A stretch of 46,246 bases of DNA from an uncultured Myxococcales bacterium (GCA_937868485.1 CALMML010000390.1:1-46246); one strand, 5' to 3'. Positions 8,980 through 17,724 are shown, numbered from the stretch's first letter. Notes: generated from the sequence alone by a model not told the origin. Translations and numbers: made by a program.

Positions 8980-9753
8980 GTGCTGGGAATCTTCTTCCTG
9001 CTTGTCTGGGTGACCGTGATCGCGGCGCTGACCAGCCACGAGCGCAACCGATCTGCCCTGCTCTTGTCCGAGCACTCGGAAGATGAGCTGGGTCCCAGCC
9101 TGCCGAGCGACGATCCGGCGCTGCTGGTTCGCTACTATCGGGTGGCACTGGCGCGATCGATGCCGATTCGCGACGAGCAGCTGCTTCGGATCAACCTCGC
9201 GTGTGCGCTCAATGCACTGGCCGATCACCGTCAGGCGCTGGAAGAGCTGGATCGCGTGCAGCTTCAGCAGCTCAATCCGCTGGAAGTCGCGCTGTGGCTG
9301 AACAACCGAGCGTATACGCTGGTGTTTCTGGGTCAGCCAGACGATGCGGTCGGTCATCTGGACGATGCGGTGGAGCTGCTGCTGGGCGACGACGGCATGT
9401 CGCGCGATCCCCTCTTGTCGGCGTGCATCAGTGGCACTCGCGGCATTGCCGAGCTGCATCGCAAAAACTACGCGGCGGCGGAAGCGGCGCTTGTGTCGGC
9501 GCTGCGCAGTGAAGAAGAGTCGGTGTCGCTCCAGTTCGATCCCGAGTGGCAGGTCGATCCAGGACGCACGTCCGAGCGCTGGTTCTGGCTGGGCGAAGTC
9601 GCGCAAGCGGAGCAAAAACCCGTCGAAGCCCGTCGCCGCTATGAGCGCGCTGCGGCCTATGCAAGCACTCCGTTTGGTCAACGCGCGCAAACCAGCTTGG
9701 CCTTGCTACGTAGCCAGCTTCCCGCCGTCGCACCGTCTGCAAGCAGCGCTTAA
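8980..9753 (+). CDS. Membrane-anchored TPR-like protein
   Basis: 257 residues from a GTG start preceded by TAAGG. One hydrophobic segment at about 2-17 (signal anchor) is followed by helical repeats of TPR type: the pairs LLRINLACALNALADHRQALEEL, VALWLNNRAYTLVFLGQPDDAVGHL and CISGTRGIAELHRKNYAAAEAAL show the expected small/large residue spacing. The C-terminus has another repeat (WFWLGEVAQAEQKPVEARRRYERA). TPRs scaffold protein complexes; the partner is unknown. The stop codon overlaps the stop of the convergent glycosyltransferase gene in a TTAA palindrome. Confidence 0.8.
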   Translation: MLGIFFLLVWVTVIAALTSHERNRSALLLSEHSEDELGPSLPSDDPALLVRYYRVALARSMPIRDEQLLRINLACALNALADHRQALEELDRVQLQQLNPLEVALWLNNRAYTLVFLGQPDDAVGHLDDAVELLLGDDGMSRDPLLSACISGTRGIAELHRKNYAAAEAALVSALRSEEESVSLQFDPEWQVDPGRTSERWFWLGEVAQAEQKPVEARRRYERAAAYASTPFGQRAQTSLALLRSQLPAVAPSASSA

Positions 9754-11237
9754 CGAACGCGCAGGCTGCCGCCGCCCACCCACAGCAGTCCGGGCGCTAT
9801 CAGACCCGCAAAGCCGAGCGCCGTCAGATAATCGCCTCGTCGCAGAAGCAGAATCGCCATCACCGCATAGGCCAGTCCGATGAAGACCTCGACGCGTGCC
9901 AGACGATCAAACACGGGACGATACTGACCCATCGCCTGCTTCTGTCCGCCAGTCTTTGGGGTTCGCACAAACTCGGCGGCATGTCGCGACGACAGCGCGC
10001 CACGCAGAAGCTCACTCGTCAGCGACACGCACAGGCCCATCGACAGAATCATCACGAGCGGCGACAAAAAGACCGCCGCGATTCCCGACTGCCCCAGCCG
10101 TCGCAGCGCCGCGCCGTAATACACCGACAGCGCCAGCCAGATGAGCAGCACCGCGCTCCGCAGTCCTCCCGGCGGCGAAAACAGCGCATCCAGCATCCCC
10201 AGCGGTCCAAGCGGCAAAAACAGCAGCGCGAGCGCCAGATAAGGCTGTCGCGTGTGCCTCGTCAGATGAAGCAGCATCGTCAGCCGTTCCGACAGCGACC
10301 GTCCCGGCACAAGCAGCTTGGCAACGAGGCTTCGCAGCACCTGCGCACCACCGCGAACCCAGCGCTTTTGCTGGCTCCGAAACGCGGCCATGCGCTCGGG
10401 AAGCTCCGTCGGAATCGCCACCGAAGCCAGTGTCTGCGACGAATAACCAAGCAGACGGACGCGATAGGAAAGGTCCAGATCCTCAGTCACCGACGCGGTC
10501 ATGTCCGATTCTGGACCCACCCAGCCGCCTGCGCGCCGCAGCGCTTCCGTTCGCCACACGCCGCCCGATCCGTTGAACTGAACCGGCTGGTTGTGCGCCG
10601 AAAGATACGACTGCTCGACGAGAAACAGGCCATGCAGGATCAGCGCTTGGACGCGCAGCAGCAGGCTCTCTCGCTCGTTCAAAAACGACCAGCGACCTTG
10701 CACAAACGCAAGCTGAGGCGCTGCGACCAGCCGAGGCACCAGTCGCTGCAGAAAGTCCGGCGACGGCACAAAGTCCACGTCAAGCACCGCAACGAACTCG
10801 CCACGCGCCAGCGGCAGCGCATGATCCAAGTGCCCGGCTTTGAAGCTGCGACGATCCGTACGACGAACCACCGAGATGTCAAAGCCCGCCTGCTGCTGCT
10901 GAGCGACTGCTTCGTCGACGATGGAGACCGTCTCATCGGTCGCATCCGAGTCATCGAGCACCTGAATCTGAAGCCGCTGCCGAGGCCAGCGCAGCGCACA
11001 CGCAGCCGAAATCGCTCGCGCCGCCACCAGTCGCTCATTGCGCATCGGTAGCTGCACCGTCACAACGGGCAAGCTCGCTTCGTCAGGAAGCGGCACGCTC
11101 TCGTCGGTCAGCGGATGCCGCAGCGCCCACAGCCCGAGCCGAAGCAGATGCAGGCTCGCCGCCAAAAGCAGCAGCCAGAGCCCGAGCGAGAGCAGCGCAT
11201 ACAGCGCCTCTGCTACACCAAGCAGCGACGGAGCCAT
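9750..11237 (-). CDS. Membrane glycosyltransferase family 2 (processive type)
   Basis: 495 residues. One or two N-terminal transmembrane helices (about 10-38) are followed by a cytoplasmic GT-A domain with the inverting GT2 signatures: VQLPMRNE and LDDSDATD for nucleotide-sugar binding, DVD at 153-155 for the metal, TED at 251-253 for the base, and QQKRW at 289-293, the Q-x-x-R-W motif of processive polysaccharide synthases. Several transmembrane helices follow. The layout resembles CslA/mannan or glucan synthases and ceramide-glucosyltransferase-like enzymes. The substrate cannot be told. The ATG lies only 3 bp after the preA stop, so it is the last gene of the preT-preA operon although functionally unrelated to it. 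Confidence 0.9.
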   Translation of the reverse strand: MAPSLLGVAEALYALLSLGLWLLLLAASLHLLRLGLWALRHPLTDESVPLPDEASLPVVTVQLPMRNERLVAARAISAACALRWPRQRLQIQVLDDSDATDETVSIVDEAVAQQQQAGFDISVVRRTDRRSFKAGHLDHALPLARGEFVAVLDVDFVPSPDFLQRLVPRLVAAPQLAFVQGRWSFLNERESLLLRVQALILHGLFLVEQSYLSAHNQPVQFNGSGGVWRTEALRRAGGWVGPESDMTASVTEDLDLSYRVRLLGYSSQTLASVAIPTELPERMAAFRSQQKRWVRGGAQVLRSLVAKLLVPGRSLSERLTMLLHLTRHTRQPYLALALLFLPLGPLGMLDALFSPPGGLRSAVLLIWLALSVYYGAALRRLGQSGIAAVFLSPLVMILSMGLCVSLTSELLRGALSSRHAAEFVRTPKTGGQKQAMGQYRPVFDRLARVEVFIGLAYAVMAILLLRRGDYLTALGFAGLIAPGLLWVGGGSLRVR

Positions 11238-11240
11238 CGA

Positions 11241-12527
11241 TTACTGATCGTGACGGTTGGATCGAACGTGGGGATACAGCGACGGATTCTTGCTGTATTC
11301 CGTCCACGGCAGGCGCTCTTCCCCATACGAATCGATCCGCTTCATCGTGATGCAGTCGTCAACGGGACAGACCAAGCTACAGAGGTTACAGCCGACGCAC
11401 TTGTGCTCCAAGATCTCGACCGTCGAGCGGCCTCGATCGTTTGGCTTGACCGCAATCGCTTGGTGCGCACCGTCGTAGCACGCCGCGTAGCAGACGCCAC
11501 AGCCGATGCACTTGTCCTGCTTGATGTCGGCGATCACTCGATAGTTCAGGTTGAGCTGTTCCCAGCGCTGATACCGAGGCACGCTCAGGCCCACAAGCTC
11601 CTGCACGCTCGAAAAACCCTTGCTGTCCAGGTACGCAGACAGCCCGTCGATCATGTCGAGCACGATCCGAAAGCCGTGATGCATCACTGCCGTACAGACC
11701 TGCACCGTCGATGAACCGAGGAGAATAAACTCCACCGCGTCTTGCCAGCTTGCGATGCCGCCGATGCCCGAGATCGGGATCTTCACCGTCTGAGCCACCG
11801 ACGCAACCATCGACAGCGCTATCGGCTTCACCGCCGGACCACAGTAGCCACCGTGTGCCGACGCGCCATGCACCGACGGACGCGGCGTCAGCGTTTCCAG
11901 ATCAATCCCCGTCACCGAGTTGATCGTGTTGATGAGCGAGACCGCATCCGCACCACCTTTTTCCGCCGCTCGCGCTGGAAACGTCACGTCGGTGATATTC
12001 GGTGTCAGCTTGACGATCACGGGCGTCTTGGCGACTTCCTTCACCCACTCGACGATCTGACAGGTGTAATCGGGAACTTGTCCGACGGCAGATCCCATGC
12101 CGCGCTCGCTCATTCCGTGCGGACAGCCGAAGTTTAGCTCCAGCCCGTCGGCTCCTGCGTCTTCTGCGCGACGCACGATGTCATGCCAGGTCTCGCGCTT
12201 GGACTCGACCATCAGCGACACAATCAGCGCGTTCTTTGGATAGCGCTTTTTGACCTCGCTGATCTCTCGCAGGTTCACATCGAGCGGACGGTCGGTAATC
12301 AGCTCAATGTTGTTGAGCCCCATCATCCGTCGCCCAGCAAAGTCCACCGACGAATAACGAGACGACACGTTGACGATAGGCTGCCCGAGCGTCTTCCACA
12401 CCGCTCCGCCCCAGCCAGCGTCGAAAGCGCGCATGATCTGGTCGCCAGTGTTGGTCGGTGGTGCCGACGCCAACCAGAACGGATTCGGCGACTTGATTCC
12501 ACAAAAATCGACGGACAAATCGGCCAT
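11241..12527 (-). CDS. preA: NAD-dependent dihydropyrimidine dehydrogenase subunit PreA
   Basis: 428 residues. The N-terminal part (1-330) is an FMN-binding TIM barrel of the dihydroorotate dehydrogenase superfamily, from NPFWLASAPPTNT through NFGCPHGMSERGMG. The C-terminal part carries two [4Fe-4S] motifs, CIGCGVCYAAC (Cys340, 343, 346, 350) and CVGCNLCSLVC (Cys377, 380, 383, 387). With PreT it interconverts uracil or thymine and the 5,6-dihydro form using NAD(H). At the place where pig DPD has catalytic Cys671 (LACGQ, from memory) this protein has Val148 (SAVGQ). GGAGG stands 8 bp before the ATG. No dihydropyrimidinase or beta-ureidopropionase gene is in the window, so the rest of the pathway must lie elsewhere. 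Confidence 0.93.
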   Translation of the reverse strand: MADLSVDFCGIKSPNPFWLASAPPTNTGDQIMRAFDAGWGGAVWKTLGQPIVNVSSRYSSVDFAGRRMMGLNNIELITDRPLDVNLREISEVKKRYPKNALIVSLMVESKRETWHDIVRRAEDAGADGLELNFGCPHGMSERGMGSAVGQVPDYTCQIVEWVKEVAKTPVIVKLTPNITDVTFPARAAEKGGADAVSLINTINSVTGIDLETLTPRPSVHGASAHGGYCGPAVKPIALSMVASVAQTVKIPISGIGGIASWQDAVEFILLGSSTVQVCTAVMHHGFRIVLDMIDGLSAYLDSKGFSSVQELVGLSVPRYQRWEQLNLNYRVIADIKQDKCIGCGVCYAACYDGAHQAIAVKPNDRGRSTVEILEHKCVGCNLCSLVCPVDDCITMKRIDSYGEERLPWTEYSKNPSLYPHVRSNRHDQ

Positions 12528-12545
12528 CGTGAAAACCTCCGGCGC

Positions 12546-13871
12546 CTAGCGCGCCCCTCCGAGCTTGCCCAACACTTCGTCCGCGATGGTTCGCGCCGCA
12601 CGCTGGCCTTCAGCGACGGCATTGACTACTTCTTGGCCACCGGATACGCAGTCTCCCGCCGCAAAATAGCGAGGGTTCGACGTCCGTCCGTTCGAATCTG
12701 CCACCACTTTGCCACCGTCGGTACGAACCGGAAGCTCAGCGGTCAGCTTGGCGCCCTTTTGTCCCGTCGCACGAATCACCAGATCCGCAGGCAGCGTCTC
12801 TAGCCGCTCACCACCGTCGGGAAGCTTTCGACCCAGCTCCAGCCCGCTCACTCGGCTCAGCCTGGGCGACGGACCCCGCGACGGACCGAGCACGCGATGC
12901 GGCACCGCATGGAGCACCAGCTCGACGCCCGCGTCTTTGGCCAGCTCCAGCTCGTGCGGATAGGCCGACATCTGCTCACGTCCGCGACGATAGAGCAGCC
13001 AGACTTTCCCTGCACCAGCCCGGCTTGCTTGCGTGACCACGTCGATCGCCGTGTTGCCGCCACCAATCACCGCGACGCGAGCACCACGCAGCATCTCGAA
13101 GATCTCGCGATCACCGTTTTTGAGCGCCGCGATGAAGTCGAGTCCGTCCCACACACCCGGAAGCGACTCGCCCTCGATCTGGATGCCGGGAATTGCGCCC
13201 ATGCCAACACCGATGAAGATCGCGTCGTGACGGCTCTCTAGCTCGCTCAGCGAGACGTCTTTTCCGACGGTCACGCCGCAGCGAATCGTGACACCAGCTT
13301 CGATCAGCCAGTCCACTTCCGCCTGCGCGACCTCGGGCGTCATCTTGTACTGCGCCACGCCGTAGGTGTTGAGCCCGCCCGGACGCTCCGCTGCTTCGTA
13401 AATCACCGACTGATACCCGAGCTTGAGCAGCTCTGCCGCACAGGACAGACCCGCTGGACCCGCACCGATGATTCCCACCGAGCCCGCTTTCGGAGTCCCC
13501 GGCGTCAGGATCTTCTGCTTGACCGCCATCGCATGGTCGGTCGCAAAGCGCTGAAGTGGTCCTATCTGAATCGGCTTGTGCTGATCCTCCAGCACACACG
13601 CGCCTTCACACAGCACTTCCGTCGGACACACTCGAGCACAGCTTGCGCCCAGGATGTTCGCCGACAGGATGGTTCGCGCCGCGCCGCCCGGATTGCTCGT
13701 CGCAATCTGACGGATAAACAGCGGAACATCGATGTGCGTGGGACAGGCCCGCATACACGGTGCGTCGTAACAGAACAGACACCGGTTGGCCTCGGCGAGT
13801 GCTTCGTCCTTCGAGAGCGCAGAGCGAAGCTCGCGAGCAAGCGCTTTTTTGTGAAAACTCTCGGCCATCAT
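12546..13871 (-). CDS. preT: Dihydropyrimidine dehydrogenase NAD(P)H-oxidoreductase subunit PreT
   Basis: 441 residues, taking the first of two adjacent ATGs (13871). The N-terminal Fe-S region has the cysteine sets CLFCYDAPCMRAC and CARVCPTEVLCEGAC, as in the small subunit of glutamate synthase. A FAD-binding Rossmann fold follows (GIIGAGPAGLSCAAELL), then the pyridine-nucleotide fold (VAVIGGGNTAIDVV), and a closing FAD motif (RYFAAGDCVSG). It passes electrons from NAD(P)H to PreA. The frame stays open up to 14021, but the added stretch is a cysteine/arginine-rich sequence unlike PreT and is rejected. No clear ribosome binding site precedes the ATG. It heads the operon; preA begins 18 bp downstream. 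Confidence 0.92.
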   Translation of the reverse strand: MMAESFHKKALARELRSALSKDEALAEANRCLFCYDAPCMRACPTHIDVPLFIRQIATSNPGGAARTILSANILGASCARVCPTEVLCEGACVLEDQHKPIQIGPLQRFATDHAMAVKQKILTPGTPKAGSVGIIGAGPAGLSCAAELLKLGYQSVIYEAAERPGGLNTYGVAQYKMTPEVAQAEVDWLIEAGVTIRCGVTVGKDVSLSELESRHDAIFIGVGMGAIPGIQIEGESLPGVWDGLDFIAALKNGDREIFEMLRGARVAVIGGGNTAIDVVTQASRAGAGKVWLLYRRGREQMSAYPHELELAKDAGVELVLHAVPHRVLGPSRGPSPRLSRVSGLELGRKLPDGGERLETLPADLVIRATGQKGAKLTAELPVRTDGGKVVADSNGRTSNPRYFAAGDCVSGGQEVVNAVAEGQRAARTIADEVLGKLGGAR

Positions 13872-13881
13872 GTCGGGGAAA

Positions 13882-14034
13882 TTAACACAGCCGCATACCT
13901 GACAAGCCCCAAAATTGGTACAACCACCGCGCCGTTTCCTGCATCCTGTGCCAGCCTGCTTGCTCGTCCATGAGCGACGGAAACAGCAGCATTCGCTGCG
14001 TCTCCTCCAGCATCCGGGCACAGCGGTCTGACAC
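13882..14034 (-). CDS. Possible small protein upstream of preT
   Basis: A 50-codon frame, GTG to TAA, ending 10 bp before the preT ATG. Its translation looks like a helical protein (CARMLEETQRMLLFPSL, then WHRMQETARWLYQFWGL), richer in Met, Leu and Trp than random frames in this GC-rich DNA. It is open back to a TGA near 14066. No ribosome binding site is visible before the GTG, nor before the internal ATG 21 bp further on. It could be a small protein, the remnant of a larger gene, or the preT leader. I do not recognise it. Confidence 0.3.
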   Translation of the reverse strand: MSDRCARMLEETQRMLLFPSLMDEQAGWHRMQETARWLYQFWGLSGMRLC

Positions 14035-14051
14035 AGCGCGGTTGACGTAGA

Positions 14052-14068
14052 ATGACCATATATGTCAT
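14052..14068. promoter_or_regulatory. Inverted repeat ATGAC-N7-GTCAT
   Basis: Perfect 5-bp arms around an AT-rich 7-bp centre, 42 bp before the start of the gene at 14110 and within the divergent preT region. A TTGACG lies at 14042-14047, but no good -10 stands at the right distance. It may be an operator; short arms make chance possible. Confidence 0.25.
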
Positions 14069-14109
14069 GTAGTTTGTGCTTCAGTCGGTCGTTTCGCGTA
14101 GGAGCCTAC

Positions 14110-14874
14110 ATGACACTCGCCGCCCAGCCTGAGCCCACTGACCTTTCGTTTGCGCTCGCCTCGCTTCAGCAGGTGGCCGCATCGCTGCGTAGGGCGCGAT
14201 CGGGCTGGATTCCTTCCCGAGAGGAGCGAAGCCAGCTGCTGTCGCTGATGCGTACCGTTGGTCCGTCGGTGTTTCCGCAGCTGCTGCGATCGCTGGCTTC
14301 GGACAGCGACGACGAAGCAAGCTGGGCCGGACAGCTTCTGCGTCAAGCGAACATGCCGGAAGTGGCGGCACGACTCGGCAAGCTGCTGACCTCACCGAGC
14401 CACTCCGATGTGGTGAAAGCACGCGCGCTGGCGATTGTTGCGGACCTTGGACTGACGCCGCCGCAAGATGTCGCGCTGGCCAATCCCGAGCAGTTCATCG
14501 CCGATTCCGTCGCAGAGCTACTATCGACGATTGAATCACCAAGCGATCTCCGACGAGCAACCGACGATCTGCTGGGCTCGGTTCCAGAAGACGAGCTGTC
14601 CTCGGTTCTCCGCGAAGTGGTCTGTCACGGTGGACAGCAAGGTCAGTCGCTGCTCGAAGCCGTGCTCATCGATCCAAGAACACCGCTTACCGTCGTCGCG
14701 GAGCTTCTTCCGCTCACTCGCCCAAGCCGAAACCTGCCGGTTCGTCGATCCATTCCAGTGGTCACAGCGACCCGCGCCGCCCGCCCACCAGTCAGCCGCA
14801 ATCCATCTCGACGCGCGCTGCTCGATGCCCTGCCCTTGTACCGTCGCCGAAAACCGCCGCAAGCTCGCCTGTAG
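14110..14874 (+). CDS. HEAT-like helical repeat hypothetical protein
   Basis: 254 residues from the ATG at 14110, chosen because AGGAG stands 5 bp upstream; an earlier ATG at 14062 lies in the promoter region. The body (about 10-190) is a run of amphipathic helix pairs (TVGPSVFPQLLRSLASDSDDEASWAGQLL is one such unit) like HEAT or armadillo repeats. The C-terminal 50 residues are basic and proline/arginine-rich, probably disordered. No signal peptide or catalytic motif is seen. I cannot name the family. Its divergent neighbour is preT, and an MFS gene follows after 81 bp. Confidence 0.7.
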   Translation: MTLAAQPEPTDLSFALASLQQVAASLRRARSGWIPSREERSQLLSLMRTVGPSVFPQLLRSLASDSDDEASWAGQLLRQANMPEVAARLGKLLTSPSHSDVVKARALAIVADLGLTPPQDVALANPEQFIADSVAELLSTIESPSDLRRATDDLLGSVPEDELSSVLREVVCHGGQQGQSLLEAVLIDPRTPLTVVAELLPLTRPSRNLPVRRSIPVVTATRAARPPVSRNPSRRALLDALPLYRRRKPPQARL

Positions 14875-14955
14875 CCACAGCGCATAGACAAGCTATCGTA
14901 TCGTTAGGTAGGCTGCTGCGGGTTTTCGACCCCTCGCCTTCCCTTCGGAGTCCCT

Positions 14956-16185
14956 TTGAGTCGCGCACTAATCCCGATCTTTTTGATCGTCCTTGTGGAC
15001 GTGTTCGGTCTGACGTTGGTCCTTCCTCTTCAGGCCATTTATGCTGAAAAGCTGGGCGCTTCCCCGCTGCAAGCCACGATGCTGGTGTCGGTGTTCGCCG
15101 TCTGTCAGCTCGTTGCGAGTCCGCTGCTCGGGAGCTGGTCCGATCGCATCGGTCGCAAGTCGGTGCTGATCTTTAGCCAGCTCGGAGCCATCGTCGGCTA
15201 CCTGGCAATGGCGTCCGCATCGTCGATCTGGATGCTGTATCTTGCGCGGGTCATTCAAGGCACCACCGCCGGCAACCTATCGATCGCGCAGGCTTATATC
15301 GCGGACAACTCCGAGGCCAAAGATCGCGCCAAGTCGTTCGCCATCATCGGCATCGCGTTCGGCATCGGCTTCTTCATCGGTCCGGCGCTCACCGGCATGC
15401 TGGTTCGTTATGGCCTGGCTGCACCGATCTTCGTCGCTGCGCTGATGTCTGCGTTGTCGCTGGTCTGTACGCTCTTGCTGCTCCCCGGTGAAGTCAGCGT
15501 TCGCTCTGCGCAAAGCGATGTGGCCCTTCCCGGCGGCAAGCGTCTGTCGGTCTTCGAGTGGCGCGTTTACTTGCAGTACTTCGAGCGTCCGGTGCTCCGC
15601 GCGATGCTGATTCAGTTTCTGTTCTTCGCGATGTGCTTTTCGGTGTTCATGTCGGGCTTTTCGCTCTACGCCGAGCGTCGCTACGTCTACGACGGACATC
15701 CGTTTACCCCGCGTGAGATTGGCTATCTGTTCGCCTTCAGCGGCTTTTTGGGACTGATTCTGCAAGGCGGAATGATCGGTCGGCTGGTGAAGCGCTTTGG
15801 CGAGCGAGGCTTGGTGCTGTCGGGCTTTGTCTCGCTGGTGATTGGCTTTTCGATCTTGGCGGGAACCGACACGCTGGCTGGGCTTGTGATCTCGACCTCG
15901 ATCTCGACGTATGGAAACGCGGTGGTTCGTCCGACGCTGAGCAGCTTGATTTCGCAGAGCGCCGCGCGGCACGAGCAAGGAACTGTGATTGGACTGACGC
16001 AGTCGCTTCAGTCGGTCGCACAGATCGTTGCACCGTTTTTGGCCGGGCTGCTGCTCGAACGTCACATGCTGTGGCAGTGGGGAGCGATGGCTGCCATTGC
16101 GTCGCTGCTTGGGCTGATGATGGCGCCGCTTGGCTCGCAGAAGGCTGTGTCGGCAGCGCAGGTCGTCGCGACGGACGCGCACTAA
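14956..16185 (+). CDS. MFS transporter, drug:H+ antiporter (TetA-like) type
   Basis: 409 residues, 12 predicted membrane helices, start TTG with CGGAG 5 bp upstream. The loop between helices 2 and 3 has motif A (GSWSDRIGRKSVL), helix 4 has the LARVIQGTTAGNLSIAQAYIAD stretch, and helix 5 the GPALTG motif C variant, as in the DHA1 group that includes Tet(A). It likely exports a small molecule against proton entry. The substrate is unknown; the convergent boxB gene suggests no direct link. Antibiotic resistance should not be assumed from this similarity. Confidence 0.88.
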   Translation: MSRALIPIFLIVLVDVFGLTLVLPLQAIYAEKLGASPLQATMLVSVFAVCQLVASPLLGSWSDRIGRKSVLIFSQLGAIVGYLAMASASSIWMLYLARVIQGTTAGNLSIAQAYIADNSEAKDRAKSFAIIGIAFGIGFFIGPALTGMLVRYGLAAPIFVAALMSALSLVCTLLLLPGEVSVRSAQSDVALPGGKRLSVFEWRVYLQYFERPVLRAMLIQFLFFAMCFSVFMSGFSLYAERRYVYDGHPFTPREIGYLFAFSGFLGLILQGGMIGRLVKRFGERGLVLSGFVSLVIGFSILAGTDTLAGLVISTSISTYGNAVVRPTLSSLISQSAARHEQGTVIGLTQSLQSVAQIVAPFLAGLLLERHMLWQWGAMAAIASLLGLMMAPLGSQKAVSAAQVVATDAH

Positions 16186-16191
16186 GGAAGG

Positions 16192-16216
16192 ATCGGCCTG
16201 CATCACACAGGCCGAT
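16192..16216. terminator. Bidirectional terminator between the MFS gene and boxB
   Basis: A perfect 9-bp stem (ATCGGCCTG at 16192-16200, CAGGCCGAT at 16208-16216) with a 7-nt loop fills the 42 bp between two convergent stop codons. No long T-run is present on either side, but position and symmetry suit a two-way terminator. Confidence 0.65.
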
Positions 16217-16227
16217 TGTCGCGGACG

Positions 16228-17679
16228 TTATGCGGGCAGGTGACGGACGTACTCGAACTCCATCGGACGACCGTTTATGCCTCGCGCCGGCGGAGCAATC
16301 CAGCCCGCCATCTTGCCTGGCTCGATCACCCCACGCATGATCTGCTGTAGATACGCGCGGTCCGCTTCCGTCGGGAGCCACTTGCTGCGGTTTGACTCAA
16401 ACTCACCCTTGGAAATCGGGTTGCCGCTCGGATCGAAGTGGTTGCCCGAGTTCATGCCGTAGATGCCGATCTGACGGTGGAAGCGACGGCTCGGCAGGCT
16501 GAGCTTGAACGCAGCGCCTCGGTCGCCCAGCTGACGCTCGATCGTGCGATTCCACTTGTCGACGGCGCGCTGACAGTCGGCGACGTAGCCATCGCGCAGC
16601 ACTTCGTTCATCGCGTTGCGCAGCGGAACCTGCGTCATCACGATCTTGCCGCCTTCGCTCGGCACCGGCATCTCGTAGAACTGATTGAGCCCGGTGTGCT
16701 CGCTGTAGTTGTCTTCCTTGTAGCGACCCTTGAGCCCCGCCGCGAAGAACTCCGCCGCGTTCGACGAGATCTCGCCACCGAACAGATCTTCCGACAGCGA
16801 AAACCACAGGTGAAGGTGACGCTGAACCATGTCGAGCGGAATGCCGCCCGCCTTGATCACCGCTTCGGGATCGTCCGAGCCGGTCTCTTTCATCAGCTCA
16901 CAGGCGCGCTGCACCACGCGATCGACGCCGGTTTCCCCGACGAACATGTGATGCGCTTCCTCGGTGAGCATGAACTTACAGGTACGCGAGAGCGGATCGA
17001 AGCCCGACTCACTGAGCGCGCACAGCTGAAACTTGCCGTCGCGGTCGGTGAACATCGTGAACATGTAAAAGTCGAGCCACGACTTCACCGGCTCATTGAA
17101 TGCGCCGAGGATGCGCGGCTTGTCACGATCGCCCGAGCGTCGCTCCAGCATCGCTTCGGCTTCTTCGCGACCATCTTTGCCAAAGTACGAGTGCAGCAAA
17201 TACACCATCGCCCACAGGTGACGGCCTTCCTCGACGTTGACTTGGAACAGGTTGCGCAGATCGTACAGCGACGGAGCGGTGTGTCCGAGCATGCGCTGCT
17301 GCTCGACGGAAGCTGGCTCGGTATCGCCTTGCGTCACGATGATGCGACGAAGCGTGTTGCGATACTCACCGGGAACTTCCTGCCACGCGGGCTGACCGTA
17401 GTGATCTCCGAAGCCAATCGTGCGACCCGGAATCGCAGGCTCCAGGAAGATGCCCCAGCGATATTCCGGCATGCGAACGTAGTCGAAGTGCGCCCAGCCA
17501 TCGGTTTCGACGCTGATGGCGGTGCGCAGGTAGACATCGCTTTCCTGAAACTGGTCTGGCCCCATCTCTTTCCACCACGAGATGTAGTTCGGAAGCCACT
17601 GCTCCAGTGCCCGCTGTAGACGCTTATCCGCCGAGAGATTGACGTTGTTTGGGATCTTTTCAAAGAGTTCTACGGTCAT
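16228..17679 (-). CDS. boxB: Benzoyl-CoA 2,3-epoxidase subunit BoxB
   Basis: 483 residues, full length for the family. BoxB is the di-iron oxygenase that, with reductase BoxA, turns benzoyl-CoA into its 2,3-epoxide using O2 and NADPH. Metal-ligand candidates fit the known set with an offset of one: Glu121, Glu151 and His154 in VEEGRHLW, Asp212 in TDRD, Glu241 and His244 in TEEAHHMF (numbers for Azoarcus BoxB recalled, not checked). The N-terminus (MTVELFEKIPNNVNL) and the C-terminal MEFEYVRHLPA are also typical. AAAGG stands before the ATG. boxC lies upstream on the same strand with a 215-bp gap holding a hairpin. boxA is not in the window. Confidence 0.95.
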   Translation of the reverse strand: MTVELFEKIPNNVNLSADKRLQRALEQWLPNYISWWKEMGPDQFQESDVYLRTAISVETDGWAHFDYVRMPEYRWGIFLEPAIPGRTIGFGDHYGQPAWQEVPGEYRNTLRRIIVTQGDTEPASVEQQRMLGHTAPSLYDLRNLFQVNVEEGRHLWAMVYLLHSYFGKDGREEAEAMLERRSGDRDKPRILGAFNEPVKSWLDFYMFTMFTDRDGKFQLCALSESGFDPLSRTCKFMLTEEAHHMFVGETGVDRVVQRACELMKETGSDDPEAVIKAGGIPLDMVQRHLHLWFSLSEDLFGGEISSNAAEFFAAGLKGRYKEDNYSEHTGLNQFYEMPVPSEGGKIVMTQVPLRNAMNEVLRDGYVADCQRAVDKWNRTIERQLGDRGAAFKLSLPSRRFHRQIGIYGMNSGNHFDPSGNPISKGEFESNRSKWLPTEADRAYLQQIMRGVIEPGKMAGWIAPPARGINGRPMEFEYVRHLPA

Positions 17680-17724
17680 CGTGGCTGACCTTTCGTGTGT
17701 CGCTGTTCGCGCGTCTCGAGATTG

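Noticed and set aside
9981-11051. Plus-strand open frame of 356 codons inside the glycosyltransferase gene
   Set aside because: Arg/Gln/His-rich shadow frame; the minus strand carries all GT2 motifs.
13872-14021. N-terminal extension of PreT with many cysteines
   Set aside because: It does not resemble PreT; the Fe-S cysteines belong to the later part, and the double ATG at 13871/13868 fits the family start.
14956-16185. Tetracycline resistance gene
   Set aside because: The protein is only of the same MFS group as Tet(A); similarity of motif A and C is shared by many exporters of unknown substrate.
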